This document shows, piece after piece, positions 10,097 through 19,592 of a DNA stretch of 64,000 bases; position 1 is the stretch's first letter; every line of letters begins with the position of its first letter. Origin of the DNA: Desulfuromonadaceae bacterium (GTDB taxonomy: Bacteria > Desulfobacterota > Desulfuromonadia > Geobacterales > Pseudopelobacteraceae); assembly GCA_028687585.1 (NCBI GenBank), contig JAQTZV010000003.1, positions 186,001 to 250,000 of the forward strand, in the 5' to 3' direction. The notes beneath the pieces are model-generated. The model did no database searches and was not told the DNA's origin. It was given only the letters and a program-made list of their open reading frames with translations. A program made the position numbers and the translations under genes.

Positions 10097-11167
10097 ATGG
10101 GTCACGAACAAGAACGTAAAAAAATCCTGGTCCTGCGCTACCGCTTTATCGGCGACACTATCCTCACGGTACCATTTCTGCGTAATCTGCGGCGGGCCGA
10201 ACCTGACGCATACATCGCCTGGGTGGTTGCTCCGGGTTCTTCGGAAATTGTGCAGGGAATACCCTATGTGGATGAATTGATCCTCTGGGACCCGGTGACG
10301 ATCCATGCCGACAGCCGGGGAACGCACAGGACCATTGGCGACAAGCTGGGATTTGTCCGCGACCTTCGAGCCCGCCGGTTCGATAAGGTTTATGTGTTGA
10401 AGCGCTCTTTCGGTAGCGCCTTGATGGCGTTTCTCTCCGGTGCTGGGACACGGATCGGTTTTGCCACAGAGGGGCGGAGTTTTCTGCTGACCACGCGTGT
10501 GCCGTATCGCCATGACCAGCATGAGGTGCAAAATTTCCTTGATGTGCTGCGGGCGGACGGGGTTTCTGTGACCGATGATCATCTGGAAGCGTGGCTTTCC
10601 AGCGAGGAACGCCAGTTCGCCGACCACTTTTTTATGGAAGCAGGGGTCGCATCAGACGAGCGGGTGATCGGTATCCACTCCTTTGCCGCAAACCCCCCCC
10701 GAGCCTGGCACCTGGATAATTTTATCGAATTGGCCGAAAGGATTCGGGAGCAGTACGGCGCTCGCATCATCTTTTTTGGCGGACCAAAAGACCGGGAAGC
10801 GTTGCCGGCCATTCGCTCTGCCATGAAGATTCCGCCGCTGGAGGCGGTGGGCGCTACCACCATGCGACAGACCATGGCGCTTCTTTCCCGATGTCGCCTG
10901 CTGATATGCAATGACAGCGGCATCATGCATCTGGCAGCATCATTGCAAGTGCCGCTGATAGCCCTGTTCGGGCCACAATCGCCGCTCAAGTTCGGACCGT
11001 GGGGCACCTCCTGTCAGGTGGTTTATCAGCAATTCCCCTGTTCCCCGTGCAAACAGAAGTTCTTCACCGAATGCGAACCGTCACCTCGCGGGAAGCCGAT
11101 GTGTATGGAAGAAATCACGGTTGACCGGATTTTCCAAGCCACAAGCATGGCGTTGACCGGCAGTTGA
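10097..11167 (+). CDS. ADP-heptose:LPS heptosyltransferase (GT9, WaaF-like)
   Basis: This 356-residue GT9 enzyme has the N-terminal ILVLRYRFIGDTILTVPFLR block and the donor-binding CNDSGIMHLAASLQVPLIALFG block (about 275-300). A C-terminal Cys-rich tail (CSPCKQKFFTEC) is common in Desulfuromonadales heptosyltransferases. It should add heptose to the inner core of LPS. Acceptor specificity cannot be read from the sequence. An eight-C run at 10693-10700 lies in the coding frame. Confidence 0.88.
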   Translation: MGHEQERKKILVLRYRFIGDTILTVPFLRNLRRAEPDAYIAWVVAPGSSEIVQGIPYVDELILWDPVTIHADSRGTHRTIGDKLGFVRDLRARRFDKVYVLKRSFGSALMAFLSGAGTRIGFATEGRSFLLTTRVPYRHDQHEVQNFLDVLRADGVSVTDDHLEAWLSSEERQFADHFFMEAGVASDERVIGIHSFAANPPRAWHLDNFIELAERIREQYGARIIFFGGPKDREALPAIRSAMKIPPLEAVGATTMRQTMALLSRCRLLICNDSGIMHLAASLQVPLIALFGPQSPLKFGPWGTSCQVVYQQFPCSPCKQKFFTECEPSPRGKPMCMEEITVDRIFQATSMALTGS

Positions 11168-11168
11168 T

Positions 11169-11476
11169 ATGCGAAGCCCCAGGTCGATACTTGTCATAGG
11201 GTTCGGGGGTAAAGGGGTTGGCGACCAGGTTATTGCGACTCCTTTCATTCGCAACCTTGCCCTGAATTTTCCTGAAGCGGCGGTAGATTTTGCCGCGTCA
11301 AGCCAGGTTGGGGGGAGCTCCTTCAGCATGCACCCTGTATCCGGACTATTATCAAGGTTCGTGGGTGTACCTCGTGTGACCTTGCAGTCTGTGTCGGTGA
11401 TACGGAAAATATTCCACCCTGCTTTCAGGCGGTATCCGTCTCAGATGTTATGACCGAGTTGAAATCACTCATGTGA
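11169..11476 (+). pseudogene. Decayed GT9 heptosyltransferase remnant
   Basis: The first about 45 codons (SILVIGFGGKGVGDQVIATP...) are a GT9 N-terminus. The same frame then becomes unrelated and stops at 11453. In another frame the downstream DNA reads CTSCDLAVC...PPCFQAVSVSDVMTELKSLM and stops at 11474-11476, which resembles the Cys-rich C-terminus of GT9 enzymes. The middle of about 250 codons is missing, and the frame shifts near the G-rich stretch around 11309-11314. I read this as an internal deletion plus a frameshift in a former heptosyltransferase gene, 1 bp after an intact one. Confidence 0.7.
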
Positions 11477-11523
11477 CCACTTAGTAGCATTAAAGGAATG
11501 CACCACAGTAAAGGGGAGAGTGT

Positions 11524-12600
11524 ATGAAGGTAGTACTCGTTAATAATTCTACAGCGGTGAGTGGCGGTGAGGAGTACCTTCTTGACCTTGCCCGGCGCAT
11601 TGGGCAATTCGGTTTTGATCCGGTGTTTTTTGTTCATGAAGAAGGCATTCTCAATCAGAAGGTCAAAGAGCGCGGCTACCGTTATCATCCGGTATTCAAC
11701 CGCCAGAGGGTTGCCGTGCCATTTCGTATTGCCCGGGCGATCCGTGCTGAAGAGCCTGAGATCATATTAGTCGCCCGGGAACATAACATCTATGCCGTGT
11801 TGGCAGGGTCTCTTCTTGCCCGGCCGTGGCTCAAGCGCAAACCAAAACTGCTGAGTGTCTTTCAGACTCCGACCGCCCGCAGCTATCCGCTGCTGACGAC
11901 AATGTATGATGGCGTAATCGCCACGTCAGAGTATACCGGTGCATCATTCTACCCCAAGAATCCCGGGCTTGAGCAGATGACACGGATAATTCATTACGGC
12001 ATACCGATACCTGAATGCCAACCGGCCAAGAACGATAAGAATCGCGAGCGAAGAGTTCTCAAAGGGAGAAAGTTTCCAATCATCGGCATGGTTGGCGAAT
12101 TGTGGAAAAACCAGGACGAACTGGTTGATGCGGGGGTAAAACTTTGCGCCGCTTTTCCCGAGATAACCATTGCAATTGTTGGTGGCGGCGGGACAGAACT
12201 TTTGACAAAGAGAATTGCCGCGTATGGTCTGGAAAAAAATTTCATTCTCACCGGTCGTATCCCCCGGGAGCAGATCCCCGATCTGTTCTACGATCTTGAT
12301 CTGTCAGTTTCCACGCATCGCAATGAAGGTTTCGGGATTGTGCATATCGAATCGTTAGCCGCGCGTACCCCGGTCATTGCCTACAATAATGGGGGGCTGG
12401 TGGAGATCATCCGTAAAGGTGGCGGCATCCTCGTTAACGGCGTTACGGATGATTTCAGCAGAGAAATCATCGCATTATTAAGCGATGATGACCGGCGCCT
12501 GGCAATGGGAGAAGAGGGGCGCCGGGTGTTTGAGGAAAATTTTACGCTGGATACGATGATAAAGCATCATGTCGAGTATTTTCAAGAGTTGCTCTCCTGA
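11524..12600 (+). CDS. Glycosyltransferase family 4 (GT-B) protein
   Basis: This 358-residue protein has a Gly-rich N-terminal loop (SGGEEYLLDLA), the C-terminal donor-site segment STHRNEGFGIVHIESLAARTPVIAYNNGG (EX7E-like), and a TGRIPREQIPDLF block. All are typical of GT4 retaining enzymes. The start lies behind GGGGAGAGTGT. The sugar and acceptor are unknown; context points to LPS core or O-chain assembly. Confidence 0.88.
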   Translation: MKVVLVNNSTAVSGGEEYLLDLARRIGQFGFDPVFFVHEEGILNQKVKERGYRYHPVFNRQRVAVPFRIARAIRAEEPEIILVAREHNIYAVLAGSLLARPWLKRKPKLLSVFQTPTARSYPLLTTMYDGVIATSEYTGASFYPKNPGLEQMTRIIHYGIPIPECQPAKNDKNRERRVLKGRKFPIIGMVGELWKNQDELVDAGVKLCAAFPEITIAIVGGGGTELLTKRIAAYGLEKNFILTGRIPREQIPDLFYDLDLSVSTHRNEGFGIVHIESLAARTPVIAYNNGGLVEIIRKGGGILVNGVTDDFSREIIALLSDDDRRLAMGEEGRRVFEENFTLDTMIKHHVEYFQELLS

Positions 12601-12628
12601 ATTTGTTATGACCGGGTATCTTATTTAA

Positions 12629-13588
12629 ATGATGTATTCAATTTCGGTTGTTATACCCAATTACAATGGCCGTTCTCTTCTGGAGCGTAACATCCCGTCG
12701 CTGCTTGAGGCGTTGCACTATGCCGGGACGCCGTGGGAAGTCATCGTCGTTGATGATGCCAGTAGCGATGATTCCGTCGCGTATGTTGCAGAATCTTTCC
12801 CGGAGGTGACCCTGCTGCGCAACGAAACCAACTGCGGTTTCGCGGCAACAGTGAATCGCGGCATATTTGCTTCTTTGCATGATGTTGTGATGACTTTGAA
12901 CAGCGATGTACTGGTTGAGAAGGACACCTTTGCCACGTTGCTCCCCCGATTTGCCGACCCTGATCTGTTCGCCCTGTCGCCAAGTATTATTGACCCTAAA
13001 GATGGCCGCAATCAGGCATCTTACCGCCTGATACCCGGGGTCTGCTGGTTTATCGACCGCTGTGTACAGTCATTTACGCCGGAAGAAATGAGCGGAGAAT
13101 TCCCCATATTTTTCGCATCCGGCGGAGCAACCTGTTACCATCGAGCGCGGCTTGTGCAATTGGGCGGATTTCCGACAATCTACCATCCCTTCTATATCGA
13201 AGATGTGGATCTTTCCTATCAAGGGTGGAAAGCCGGGTGGAAGTGCCTGTTGGAGCCACGGGCAACGGTCTGGCACGAATCGAGTTCAACAATTAAAAAG
13301 TATCATAACTATCGCAAGATACGGTTCATGACCGCTCGTAACAAGCAGATATTTATGTGGATGAATATTACTGATCCCACTCTGATTTTCAGATATTTTC
13401 TGTTGCTGCTGCCATCAATGGTCTGGGATATTCTTTCTTTCCGGAAATACAAGTTTGTCGGTTTTTTTATGGCCGTGCCGAAAATTGCCGAAGTAGTGCG
13501 CGAGCGTAACCGTCGCAAGCTGCTATTCACCCGGACTGATCGATACATCATCGCAAAAGTACGGTATTGTAATACTCTTCAGCGGTGA
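12629..13588 (+). CDS. Glycosyltransferase family 2 protein
   Basis: This 319-residue inverting GT-A enzyme begins with SVVIPNYNG and has VVDDASSDDS and a DXD-like NSDVL near residue 92. A hydrophobic segment near residue 260 (FRYFLLLLPSMVWDILS) may be a membrane anchor. It resembles rhamnosyltransferase-type GT2 enzymes (FYIEDVDLSYQGWKAGWKC is the usual ED-containing acceptor block), but the donor cannot be assigned. Two adjacent ATGs (12629, 12632) are possible starts and no good ribosome binding site is seen. Confidence 0.87.
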   Translation: MMYSISVVIPNYNGRSLLERNIPSLLEALHYAGTPWEVIVVDDASSDDSVAYVAESFPEVTLLRNETNCGFAATVNRGIFASLHDVVMTLNSDVLVEKDTFATLLPRFADPDLFALSPSIIDPKDGRNQASYRLIPGVCWFIDRCVQSFTPEEMSGEFPIFFASGGATCYHRARLVQLGGFPTIYHPFYIEDVDLSYQGWKAGWKCLLEPRATVWHESSSTIKKYHNYRKIRFMTARNKQIFMWMNITDPTLIFRYFLLLLPSMVWDILSFRKYKFVGFFMAVPKIAEVVRERNRRKLLFTRTDRYIIAKVRYCNTLQR

Positions 13589-13764
13589 GGTGGTTTGAGA
13601 AAAGTGGGCAGCATGAGTGTGATGACGGTGCCATCGCACTCATGTACTGTCTGAATCGATTGAATGTGGAGAACGTACTCGATTTATTGGCTGATGTGCC
13701 CGTTTTTGCCCGGTGTATGCATCCGTGCTAACGGTAATAACTGTGTAATGTTTGAGGAAATGTC
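13588..13764 (+). other. Intergenic stretch with a possible coding relic
   Basis: From 13588 an open frame of 47 codons without a start codon runs to the TAA at 13729-13731 (reading ...DDGAIALMYCLNRLNVENVLD...). It looks protein-like and could be the end of a deleted gene, but I recognise no family. The rest leads to the next gene's start behind GAGGAAATGTC. Confidence 0.3.
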
Positions 13765-14298
13765 ATGAGAATCATCGGTAAAAATATATGTATGCGCTTG
13801 GTAGAGCTTACAGACGCAGAATTTATAGTAAGTTTACGAGTCGATAAAAAAAATAAATTTCTGACTAGAATTGAAATAGAAGATCAGCTTAAATGGCTGA
13901 CTGACTATAAAACAAGGGAGTCTGCAAAGTCTGAGTACTATTTTATTATTTACACGAAGAGCGATGAAGCCTGTGGAGCCGTTCGAGTCTATGATTTTAT
14001 TGATAATTCCTTTTGTTGGGGGAGCTGGTTGCTAAATTCCGGCGCACCGGCCACAGCCGGGATTGAATCCGCACTATTGGTGTACGAATTTGCCTTTTAT
14101 CATCTCAAGTTTAATCATTGCCACTTTGACGTCAGGGTTGAAAATGTCAAAGTCAGGGCTTTTCATGAAAGAATGGGGGCCTCAATATTAAAATCCGACG
14201 AATTGGATGTATATTATGAATTACCTTTGACTGCCTACGAGTCTATAAAACCGAAATACTCTAAATTTTTTCCGGAACAGGTTTTTTATGAGTATTAA
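13765..14298 (+). CDS. GNAT-family N-acetyltransferase, probably acting on a nucleotide amino sugar
   Basis: This 177-residue protein has the RimJ/RimL-like GNAT layout: an N-terminal MRLVELTDAEFI block, a middle acceptor region and a C-terminal NVKVRAFHERMGA segment equivalent to the N..a...y.k.GF motif. The gene is noticeably richer in A and T than its neighbours, which suggests separate transfer. It overlaps the FdtA-like gene by 11 bp, so the likely substrate is the dTDP-3-amino-3,6-dideoxyhexose made by the next two enzymes. That substrate is inference from context. Confidence 0.75.
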   Translation: MRIIGKNICMRLVELTDAEFIVSLRVDKKNKFLTRIEIEDQLKWLTDYKTRESAKSEYYFIIYTKSDEACGAVRVYDFIDNSFCWGSWLLNSGAPATAGIESALLVYEFAFYHLKFNHCHFDVRVENVKVRAFHERMGASILKSDELDVYYELPLTAYESIKPKYSKFFPEQVFYEY

Positions 14299-14704
14299 CA
14301 ATTGTTTGATCATTGATCTTCCCAAAATTACGGATCCTCGCGGTAACCTCACCTTTATTGAAGGTGGGGGAAGGCATGTCCCTTTTGATATCAAACGTGT
14401 CTACTATCTCTACGACGTACCGGGCGGTGCTGAGCGTGGCGGACACGGGCACAAAGGGCTTCATCAACTGATAATTGCCATGTCGGGGAGCTTTGACGTT
14501 GTGCTTGATGATGGCTGCGAAAAGAAGCGCTTCCATCTCAATCGCTCGTATTACGGGTTGTATGTCTGTCCGATGATCTGGCGTGAGCTTGACAACTTTT
14601 CATCTGGGTCAGTATGCATGGTGCTTGCTTCAAACCTGTATGATGAGGAAGATTACTATCGTGATTATGATTTGTTTTTAAAAGCGGCACGGGGTAAAAA
14701 ATGA
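14288..14704 (+). CDS. dTDP-4-oxo-6-deoxyglucose 3,4-ketoisomerase (FdtA/QdtA/WxcM-like cupin)
   Basis: This 138-residue cupin starts with the typical [18 protein letters not shown] segment and contains [27 protein letters not shown], the His-rich isomerase site. The last part ([19 protein letters not shown]) is also family-specific. The enzyme moves the keto group from C4 to C3 of dTDP-4-oxo-6-deoxyglucose. Whether the product has galacto (FdtA) or gluco (QdtA) configuration is not decided here. It overlaps the aminotransferase start by 4 bp (ATGA). Confidence 0.88.
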   Translation: MSINNCLIIDLPKITDPRGNLTFIEGGGRHVPFDIKRVYYLYDVPGGAERGGHGHKGLHQLIIAMSGSFDVVLDDGCEKKRFHLNRSYYGLYVCPMIWRELDNFSSGSVCMVLASNLYDEEDYYRDYDLFLKAARGKK

Positions 14705-15801
14705 ATATTCCCTTTCTTGATCTTAAAGCCCCCTATGTTGAACTTAAAGACGAACTTGATGCAGCTTACCGCCGCGTTATGGAATCCGGCTGGTATATCC
14801 TCGGCGAAGAAGTTCAAATGTTCGAATCCGAGTTTGCCGCATATTGCGAATCAAAGCATTGCATTGGTGTTGCCAACGGGCTCGATGCCCTCCATCTGAT
14901 TGTTCGGGCCTATGGAATCGGCCCGGGCGATGAAGTCATTGTGCCATCCAACACCTATATTGCTACCTGGCTGGCGGTAACCCACGCCGGAGCAACTCCT
15001 GTTCCCGTCGAACCTGATACGCGTACTTGCAATATCGATCCGGCGAAGATCGAACAAGCTATTACAGCAAAGACAAAAGCGATCATGGTTGTCCATCTGT
15101 ACGGACAAACGGCGGATATGGATCCTGTTAATGCCATTGCGCAAAAACATGGCCTTAAGGTTATTGAAGATTGTGCCCAGGCGCATGGAGCACGCTACAA
15201 AGGTCGCCGGGCCGGGAGCCTTGGCGATGCTGCCGGATTCAGTTTTTATCCGGGGAAGAACCTTGGCGCTATGGGTGATGGCGGGGCTGTTACGACTAGT
15301 GACAACGAGTTATGTGAACGTATCAACGTGCTTCGCAACTACGGTTCTCAGATCAAATATCACAATAAAGTAGCCGGTTTTAACTCACGCCTTGATGAAT
15401 TGCAGGCTGCATTTTTGCGGGTAAAACTTGCGAAACTTGATGAATGGAATGAAAGGCGTCGGCAGGTAGCTGCCTGGTACTTCGAGAAATTGTCGCACAG
15501 GCATGTGCAACTGCCATCAGTTCCTTTGTGGTGTGAACCTGTCTGGCACCTTTTTGTGATACAGACTCACCGGCGTGAGAAGGTTATAAAAAATCTTGAC
15601 CGGGAAAATATTGGTTGTCTTATTCATTATCCCACCCCTCCTCACCTTCAAGAGGCGTATAGGTACCTCCGGATTGATCAGGGACGTTTGCCGGTGTGCG
15701 AACGGCTGGCCGATGAAGTCCTTAGTATTCCCATGAGTCCTCAGCTTATCGAGAGTGAGGTTGAGCGCGTGGTTAATGCCATAGTGACGGCTGAAGCATA
15801 A
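14701..15801 (+). CDS. DegT/DnrJ/EryC1/StrS sugar aminotransferase (FdtB/QdtB-like)
   Basis: This 366-residue PLP enzyme begins [12 protein letters not shown], has the [16 protein letters not shown] block, and carries the Schiff-base Lys in [18 protein letters not shown] (about residue 187). It should transaminate the 3-keto sugar made by the preceding isomerase to give dTDP-3-amino-3,6-dideoxyhexose. The genes for dTDP-glucose formation (rmlA, rmlB) are not in the window. Confidence 0.9.
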   Translation: MNIPFLDLKAPYVELKDELDAAYRRVMESGWYILGEEVQMFESEFAAYCESKHCIGVANGLDALHLIVRAYGIGPGDEVIVPSNTYIATWLAVTHAGATPVPVEPDTRTCNIDPAKIEQAITAKTKAIMVVHLYGQTADMDPVNAIAQKHGLKVIEDCAQAHGARYKGRRAGSLGDAAGFSFYPGKNLGAMGDGGAVTTSDNELCERINVLRNYGSQIKYHNKVAGFNSRLDELQAAFLRVKLAKLDEWNERRRQVAAWYFEKLSHRHVQLPSVPLWCEPVWHLFVIQTHRREKVIKNLDRENIGCLIHYPTPPHLQEAYRYLRIDQGRLPVCERLADEVLSIPMSPQLIESEVERVVNAIVTAEA

Positions 15802-15833
15802 AGATACAGTTCGTGGCCGCTGGAGGAACTCTG

Positions 15834-17432
15834 TTGAATAACATTGAAATGGAAAAAGCGCGTGCCTGGATTGTTGCCGCGCGCACGAGATTCGATACTG
15901 CTCTCGCTGAAGCTCAAAAGGCTGTGGATGCCCAATTATGGCTGTCTGGAGCTGTTTGGGCTCAGGTAGCCGCCGACCTTGCGTTTAACAGGCACCCGGG
16001 AATTTTTGTCTCTTCGGAGCTTGAAGGTTTACTTGGGGAAATTGCTCGTCACTTGCCAAGTTCTTGCTCTTCCGCATCTCATGTAAATAATCCCAAGCCC
16101 TCTGTCAAAGGTAAACCGCGCATACTGCACGTGGCAACAAATACATATGGCACTGGTGGGCATACCAGACTTATTGAACGTTTCGCCGGCAACTCGTCAG
16201 AGAATTACGAACATTTTCTCGTGACTACTGCTCAGCGTGGGCCGCTACCGGAACGGCTCAGAAGAGCTTTCTGCACTGCAGGCAACAACTGGCTCGATCT
16301 TTCAACTCCTGGCTCTGATCTATTGAGTCGCGGCATGACGTTACGCGGTATGAGCAGAGAAATTGCCGATGTGATTTTCCTGCATATCCATCCCTTTGAT
16401 GTTGTCCCGGCTGTGGCGTTCGGCATTCCCGGAGGCCCGCCGGTTGTCATTCTTAATCACGCCGATCACCTTTTCTGGGTTGGCGCCTCGATAGCGGATG
16501 TGGTTGCAGATATTCGGCTTGCAGGCCAACAACTGACATTGAATCGAAGACAGATCCCTACGACAAAAATCCTTCCTATACCCCTTGCGGATGGCAGAGA
16601 AACAGTCAGCATACAAGAACGCTTGGCAGCAAGAGAGCGGCTTGGAATAGATAGTGATGCAATTGTCCTTCTGACAATTGCGACTCCATACAAATATACT
16701 CCTCTAGGAGAATACAATTTTTTTACAACAATTACAGACATTCTAATGCATCACCAGAATACGATTCTCCTTGCCTGCGGGCCGGACAATTCAGGTGTAT
16801 GGAAAGAAGCTTCCGAATTGGTCAACGGCCGCATCAGAGCGTTTGGCGGGCAATCGAATCTTGCTGATTTTCACGCTGCTGCAGACATTTACCTGGATCC
16901 TTTTCCGTTTGCATCATTAACGTCTCTGCTTGAGACCTCCTTATATGCGGTGCCTGCGGTTGGAATGGCAAATCAGGCCTCGCCGATTTTTACAGACGGT
17001 TCGATCATCGCAGGAGATGGATGGACTCATGCATCTACGAATGAGGAGTACACGGCTCTGGTTGGGGAGTTAATCACTGATTCTGAAATACGTATTGCGC
17101 AAGGCAAGCGACTTATGGAGCAGACCGTTGCAAGACATCTCCTTCCGGAGTGGGGAAAATATCTCAACGACCTCCTGGGCGCACTCCCTTCTACCCACGC
17201 TGTCCGAACTCTTGAGGCACGGTCACAGGCCATCGATGGCAATGACCTGTTTCTGGCAAGCATGAACCAGTTGAACAGTGGAAGACATTCACTGAATACC
17301 GCTCTCAGAAAACATGGAGGATGCTTCCCGGTAAAAGAGCGCTTACGATTACTTCTGAAAGGGTTGTTTGGGGTTGATGGTATCAAACCGCTTCCTTTGT
17401 CGACCTATGCAGGGAAAGAGATGTATTCTTAA
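15834..17432 (+). CDS. GT-B glycosyltransferase with an extra N-terminal helical region
   Basis: This 532-residue protein starts with a helical segment of about 90 residues of unknown role, followed by RILHVATNTYGTGGHTRLIERFA, a GT-B N-domain start with a Gly-rich loop. The C-domain has RAFGGQSNLADFHAAADIYLDPFPFASLTSLLE, matching a nucleotide-sugar site. The TTG at 15834 is preferred because GGAGGA lies 6 bp upstream; a GTG at 15813 lacks a binding site. It is followed 1 bp later by another glycosyltransferase gene, so the two are probably one unit. Donor and acceptor are unknown. Confidence 0.75.
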   Translation: MNNIEMEKARAWIVAARTRFDTALAEAQKAVDAQLWLSGAVWAQVAADLAFNRHPGIFVSSELEGLLGEIARHLPSSCSSASHVNNPKPSVKGKPRILHVATNTYGTGGHTRLIERFAGNSSENYEHFLVTTAQRGPLPERLRRAFCTAGNNWLDLSTPGSDLLSRGMTLRGMSREIADVIFLHIHPFDVVPAVAFGIPGGPPVVILNHADHLFWVGASIADVVADIRLAGQQLTLNRRQIPTTKILPIPLADGRETVSIQERLAARERLGIDSDAIVLLTIATPYKYTPLGEYNFFTTITDILMHHQNTILLACGPDNSGVWKEASELVNGRIRAFGGQSNLADFHAAADIYLDPFPFASLTSLLETSLYAVPAVGMANQASPIFTDGSIIAGDGWTHASTNEEYTALVGELITDSEIRIAQGKRLMEQTVARHLLPEWGKYLNDLLGALPSTHAVRTLEARSQAIDGNDLFLASMNQLNSGRHSLNTALRKHGGCFPVKERLRLLLKGLFGVDGIKPLPLSTYAGKEMYS

Positions 17433-17433
17433 C

Positions 17434-18507
17434 ATGACTCGGCTCCTCATTATTGAACCAAATCTCCGCAATCCCAGCGGCCACTACGCCGATTTTGTCC
17501 GGGCAGTCGGTTCGCGTGCCGAAGGCAACGAGTTGGAGGTGTATGCGCATCCTGACGCGGATACTATGCTTGCCGACATGCCGGGGGTGCGGGTTTGTTC
17601 ACGGGAGCCTCGAGTTGGTGCAAGGTTTGCGGAATGGCGGACAATCTTCCGGGCTGTGTGTGAGGAGCAGCCTTTTCTGGTTTTAACGGCTGATGGCCGT
17701 CATGCGGCGGCAGTGTCTCTCGCTGCGGCTCGTTATGGCTGCGTACCCACCCATGCACGGCTTTTTTTCCATCGCCCACCCACAACATTCCGCGATACAT
17801 GCTGCCTGCCGCTCGCAGACCTGGCGCGCACGCATGCGCTTGCAATCACTCCGACTGAAATGGTTGCCGATGCGCTGCGCGAATCCGGCTGGAAAAAAGT
17901 CGTCTGCGTCCCGTATCCGGTACTCGCGGAAACAAAGCCACCGCAACCGGAGCCGTTTACCCACCTGCTCATGGCCGGCGCAGCGCGTATTAACAAAGGT
18001 TTGGATCTTGTTGCCGAACTTGCTGTCCAATGGACTCAAGAGGGGCGGAAATTGCCACTGTTAGTGCAGGTTTCGCAGAAACATGCTGATAGACATGGCC
18101 ACCGTGAAGGGGCAGCGGTGCATGCGCTTCTTTCTTCGGGGTATCAGGGGCTCCGTGCCGATGCCTCGGCGCCGGACAGATCCGAATATCTGGCCCGCTT
18201 TCGGGGGGCGCTGGTACTTGCCCCCTATACCCGGGAGCAGTTCGCCAGCCAGGTGAGCGGTATTGTTCTTGATTCTCTGCTGCGTGGTGCACCGGTCATC
18301 GCCACCAAGGGTACGTGGCCCGGAGATCAGGTGGAGCGCTTCGGTGCCGGCGTGACTATTGCCGAGCGAACACCTGCCGCTCTTGCAGCCGCCATTGACC
18401 GGGTACTCGGCGATTGGGCAGCCTACAGTGCCAGAGCCTGTGCCGCTTCGAGTGCGCTGGCGCAGGAACACGACCCGATTCATCTGCTGCGAGTCATTAG
18501 TCGTTGA
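17434..18507 (+). CDS. Glycosyltransferase (GT-B fold)
   Basis: This 357-residue protein starts RLLIIEPNLRNPSGHYADFVRAVG and contains LLMAGAARINKGLDL (start of the C-domain) and VSGIVLDSLLRGAPVIATKGTWPGD, a GT4-like donor-site segment. The ATG at 17434, 1 bp after the preceding stop, is chosen over an earlier in-frame ATG at 17368 that lies within that gene. Specificity is unknown; context is LPS assembly. Confidence 0.78.
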   Translation: MTRLLIIEPNLRNPSGHYADFVRAVGSRAEGNELEVYAHPDADTMLADMPGVRVCSREPRVGARFAEWRTIFRAVCEEQPFLVLTADGRHAAAVSLAAARYGCVPTHARLFFHRPPTTFRDTCCLPLADLARTHALAITPTEMVADALRESGWKKVVCVPYPVLAETKPPQPEPFTHLLMAGAARINKGLDLVAELAVQWTQEGRKLPLLVQVSQKHADRHGHREGAAVHALLSSGYQGLRADASAPDRSEYLARFRGALVLAPYTREQFASQVSGIVLDSLLRGAPVIATKGTWPGDQVERFGAGVTIAERTPAALAAAIDRVLGDWAAYSARACAASSALAQEHDPIHLLRVISR

Positions 18508-18580
18508 AAAAGCCTGAAAATTTGGCTGATTGCACGTATAGCGAAAATTATTTATGTGTCAGTGAGTAAAGAAAGTAATT

Positions 18581-19591
18581 ATGAGCCAGCCGCCGAAAAA
18601 AATTCTCATCATCAAGCCGGGCGCCATTGGTGACCTGCTGCATATTTCCCCTGCGCTTCGAGCACTGAAAGAACATCTGCCTGATGCGCATATTGATATC
18701 ATGGTCGGATCACGGGCGACAAAGTGTCTCTTTGAGCACAATCCTTACATCCGCAGGGTGTTGCACTTTGATCGTAAGGGGGATCATCGCCGCTTGAGCG
18801 CTTTTGCCGCACTCTGGCATGAAGTGCAGAGCGAACAGTATGATCTGGTGATAAATTTTCAACGAAGCACTTTCAAGGTCTGGCTGCTGGTTATGGCTGC
18901 TTTTCCCTGCAGAGTGCTGGTCTACCATAAGACAAGGCACCGGAGGGTGCATGCGGTAGTGAACCACCTTGAAACCCTTGTCCCGCTTGGTATTGATGTA
19001 AAAAGTGCCGATTTGAACCTGGAACTGCATATTGGTGCGGACGATACGCAGTTTGCTACCGAGCAGATTTCGACTGCCGGGAGGGACGGAAAACCTCTGA
19101 TCGCACTGAATTTGGGGGCGAGTAATCGTATCAAGTGCTGGGCACCGCAATCATTTGCACAGTTGGGAGATCGCCTGGCTGGAGAGCTTGGCGCCGGGAT
19201 AATTCTGGTAGGTGGGCCTGATGAGCTTGACCTGGCTGAACTGGTTATGGATGCCGCTCTGGTCAAACCGCTCAACCTGGTTGGAAAAATGTCCCTCACG
19301 CAACTGGGCGCGGTGCTGCATCGCTGCAGACTGCTGGTAAGCGGCGATACCGGCCCTCTCCATCTTGCAACGGCAGTCGGGACCAGGGTGATCGCTCTTT
19401 TCGGCGCTATTGACCCCGCGCGAACCGGTCCAGTCGGCAGTGGGCATATTGTAATAAGCCACCCGGAGATCCCTTGTGTGCCGTGCAACGACAAGAAGTG
19501 CAGCCATACACCTTCTCTGGAGTGCATGACACTGATTACGGTTGATGAAGTTGCTGCCGCCGCGAAAAATATGTTATGCGAAGACCGGTGA
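18581..19591 (+). CDS. GT9 heptosyltransferase-family protein
   Basis: This 336-residue protein opens with KILIIKPGAIGDLLHISPALRALKEHLPDA and has the donor-site block LVSGDTGPLHLATAVGTRVIALFG (about 250-273). A Cys-rich C-terminal region (PCVPCNDKKC) follows. It adds a heptose, or a related sugar, to the LPS core. It ends 1 bp before the next heptosyltransferase gene. Confidence 0.87.
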   Translation: MSQPPKKILIIKPGAIGDLLHISPALRALKEHLPDAHIDIMVGSRATKCLFEHNPYIRRVLHFDRKGDHRRLSAFAALWHEVQSEQYDLVINFQRSTFKVWLLVMAAFPCRVLVYHKTRHRRVHAVVNHLETLVPLGIDVKSADLNLELHIGADDTQFATEQISTAGRDGKPLIALNLGASNRIKCWAPQSFAQLGDRLAGELGAGIILVGGPDELDLAELVMDAALVKPLNLVGKMSLTQLGAVLHRCRLLVSGDTGPLHLATAVGTRVIALFGAIDPARTGPVGSGHIVISHPEIPCVPCNDKKCSHTPSLECMTLITVDEVAAAAKNMLCEDR

Positions 19592-19592
19592 A

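Noticed and set aside
11169..11453. A 94-residue intact small protein
   Set aside because: Only the first half matches GT9 and the other half of the family signature is in another frame downstream, so it is a pseudogene and not a small protein.
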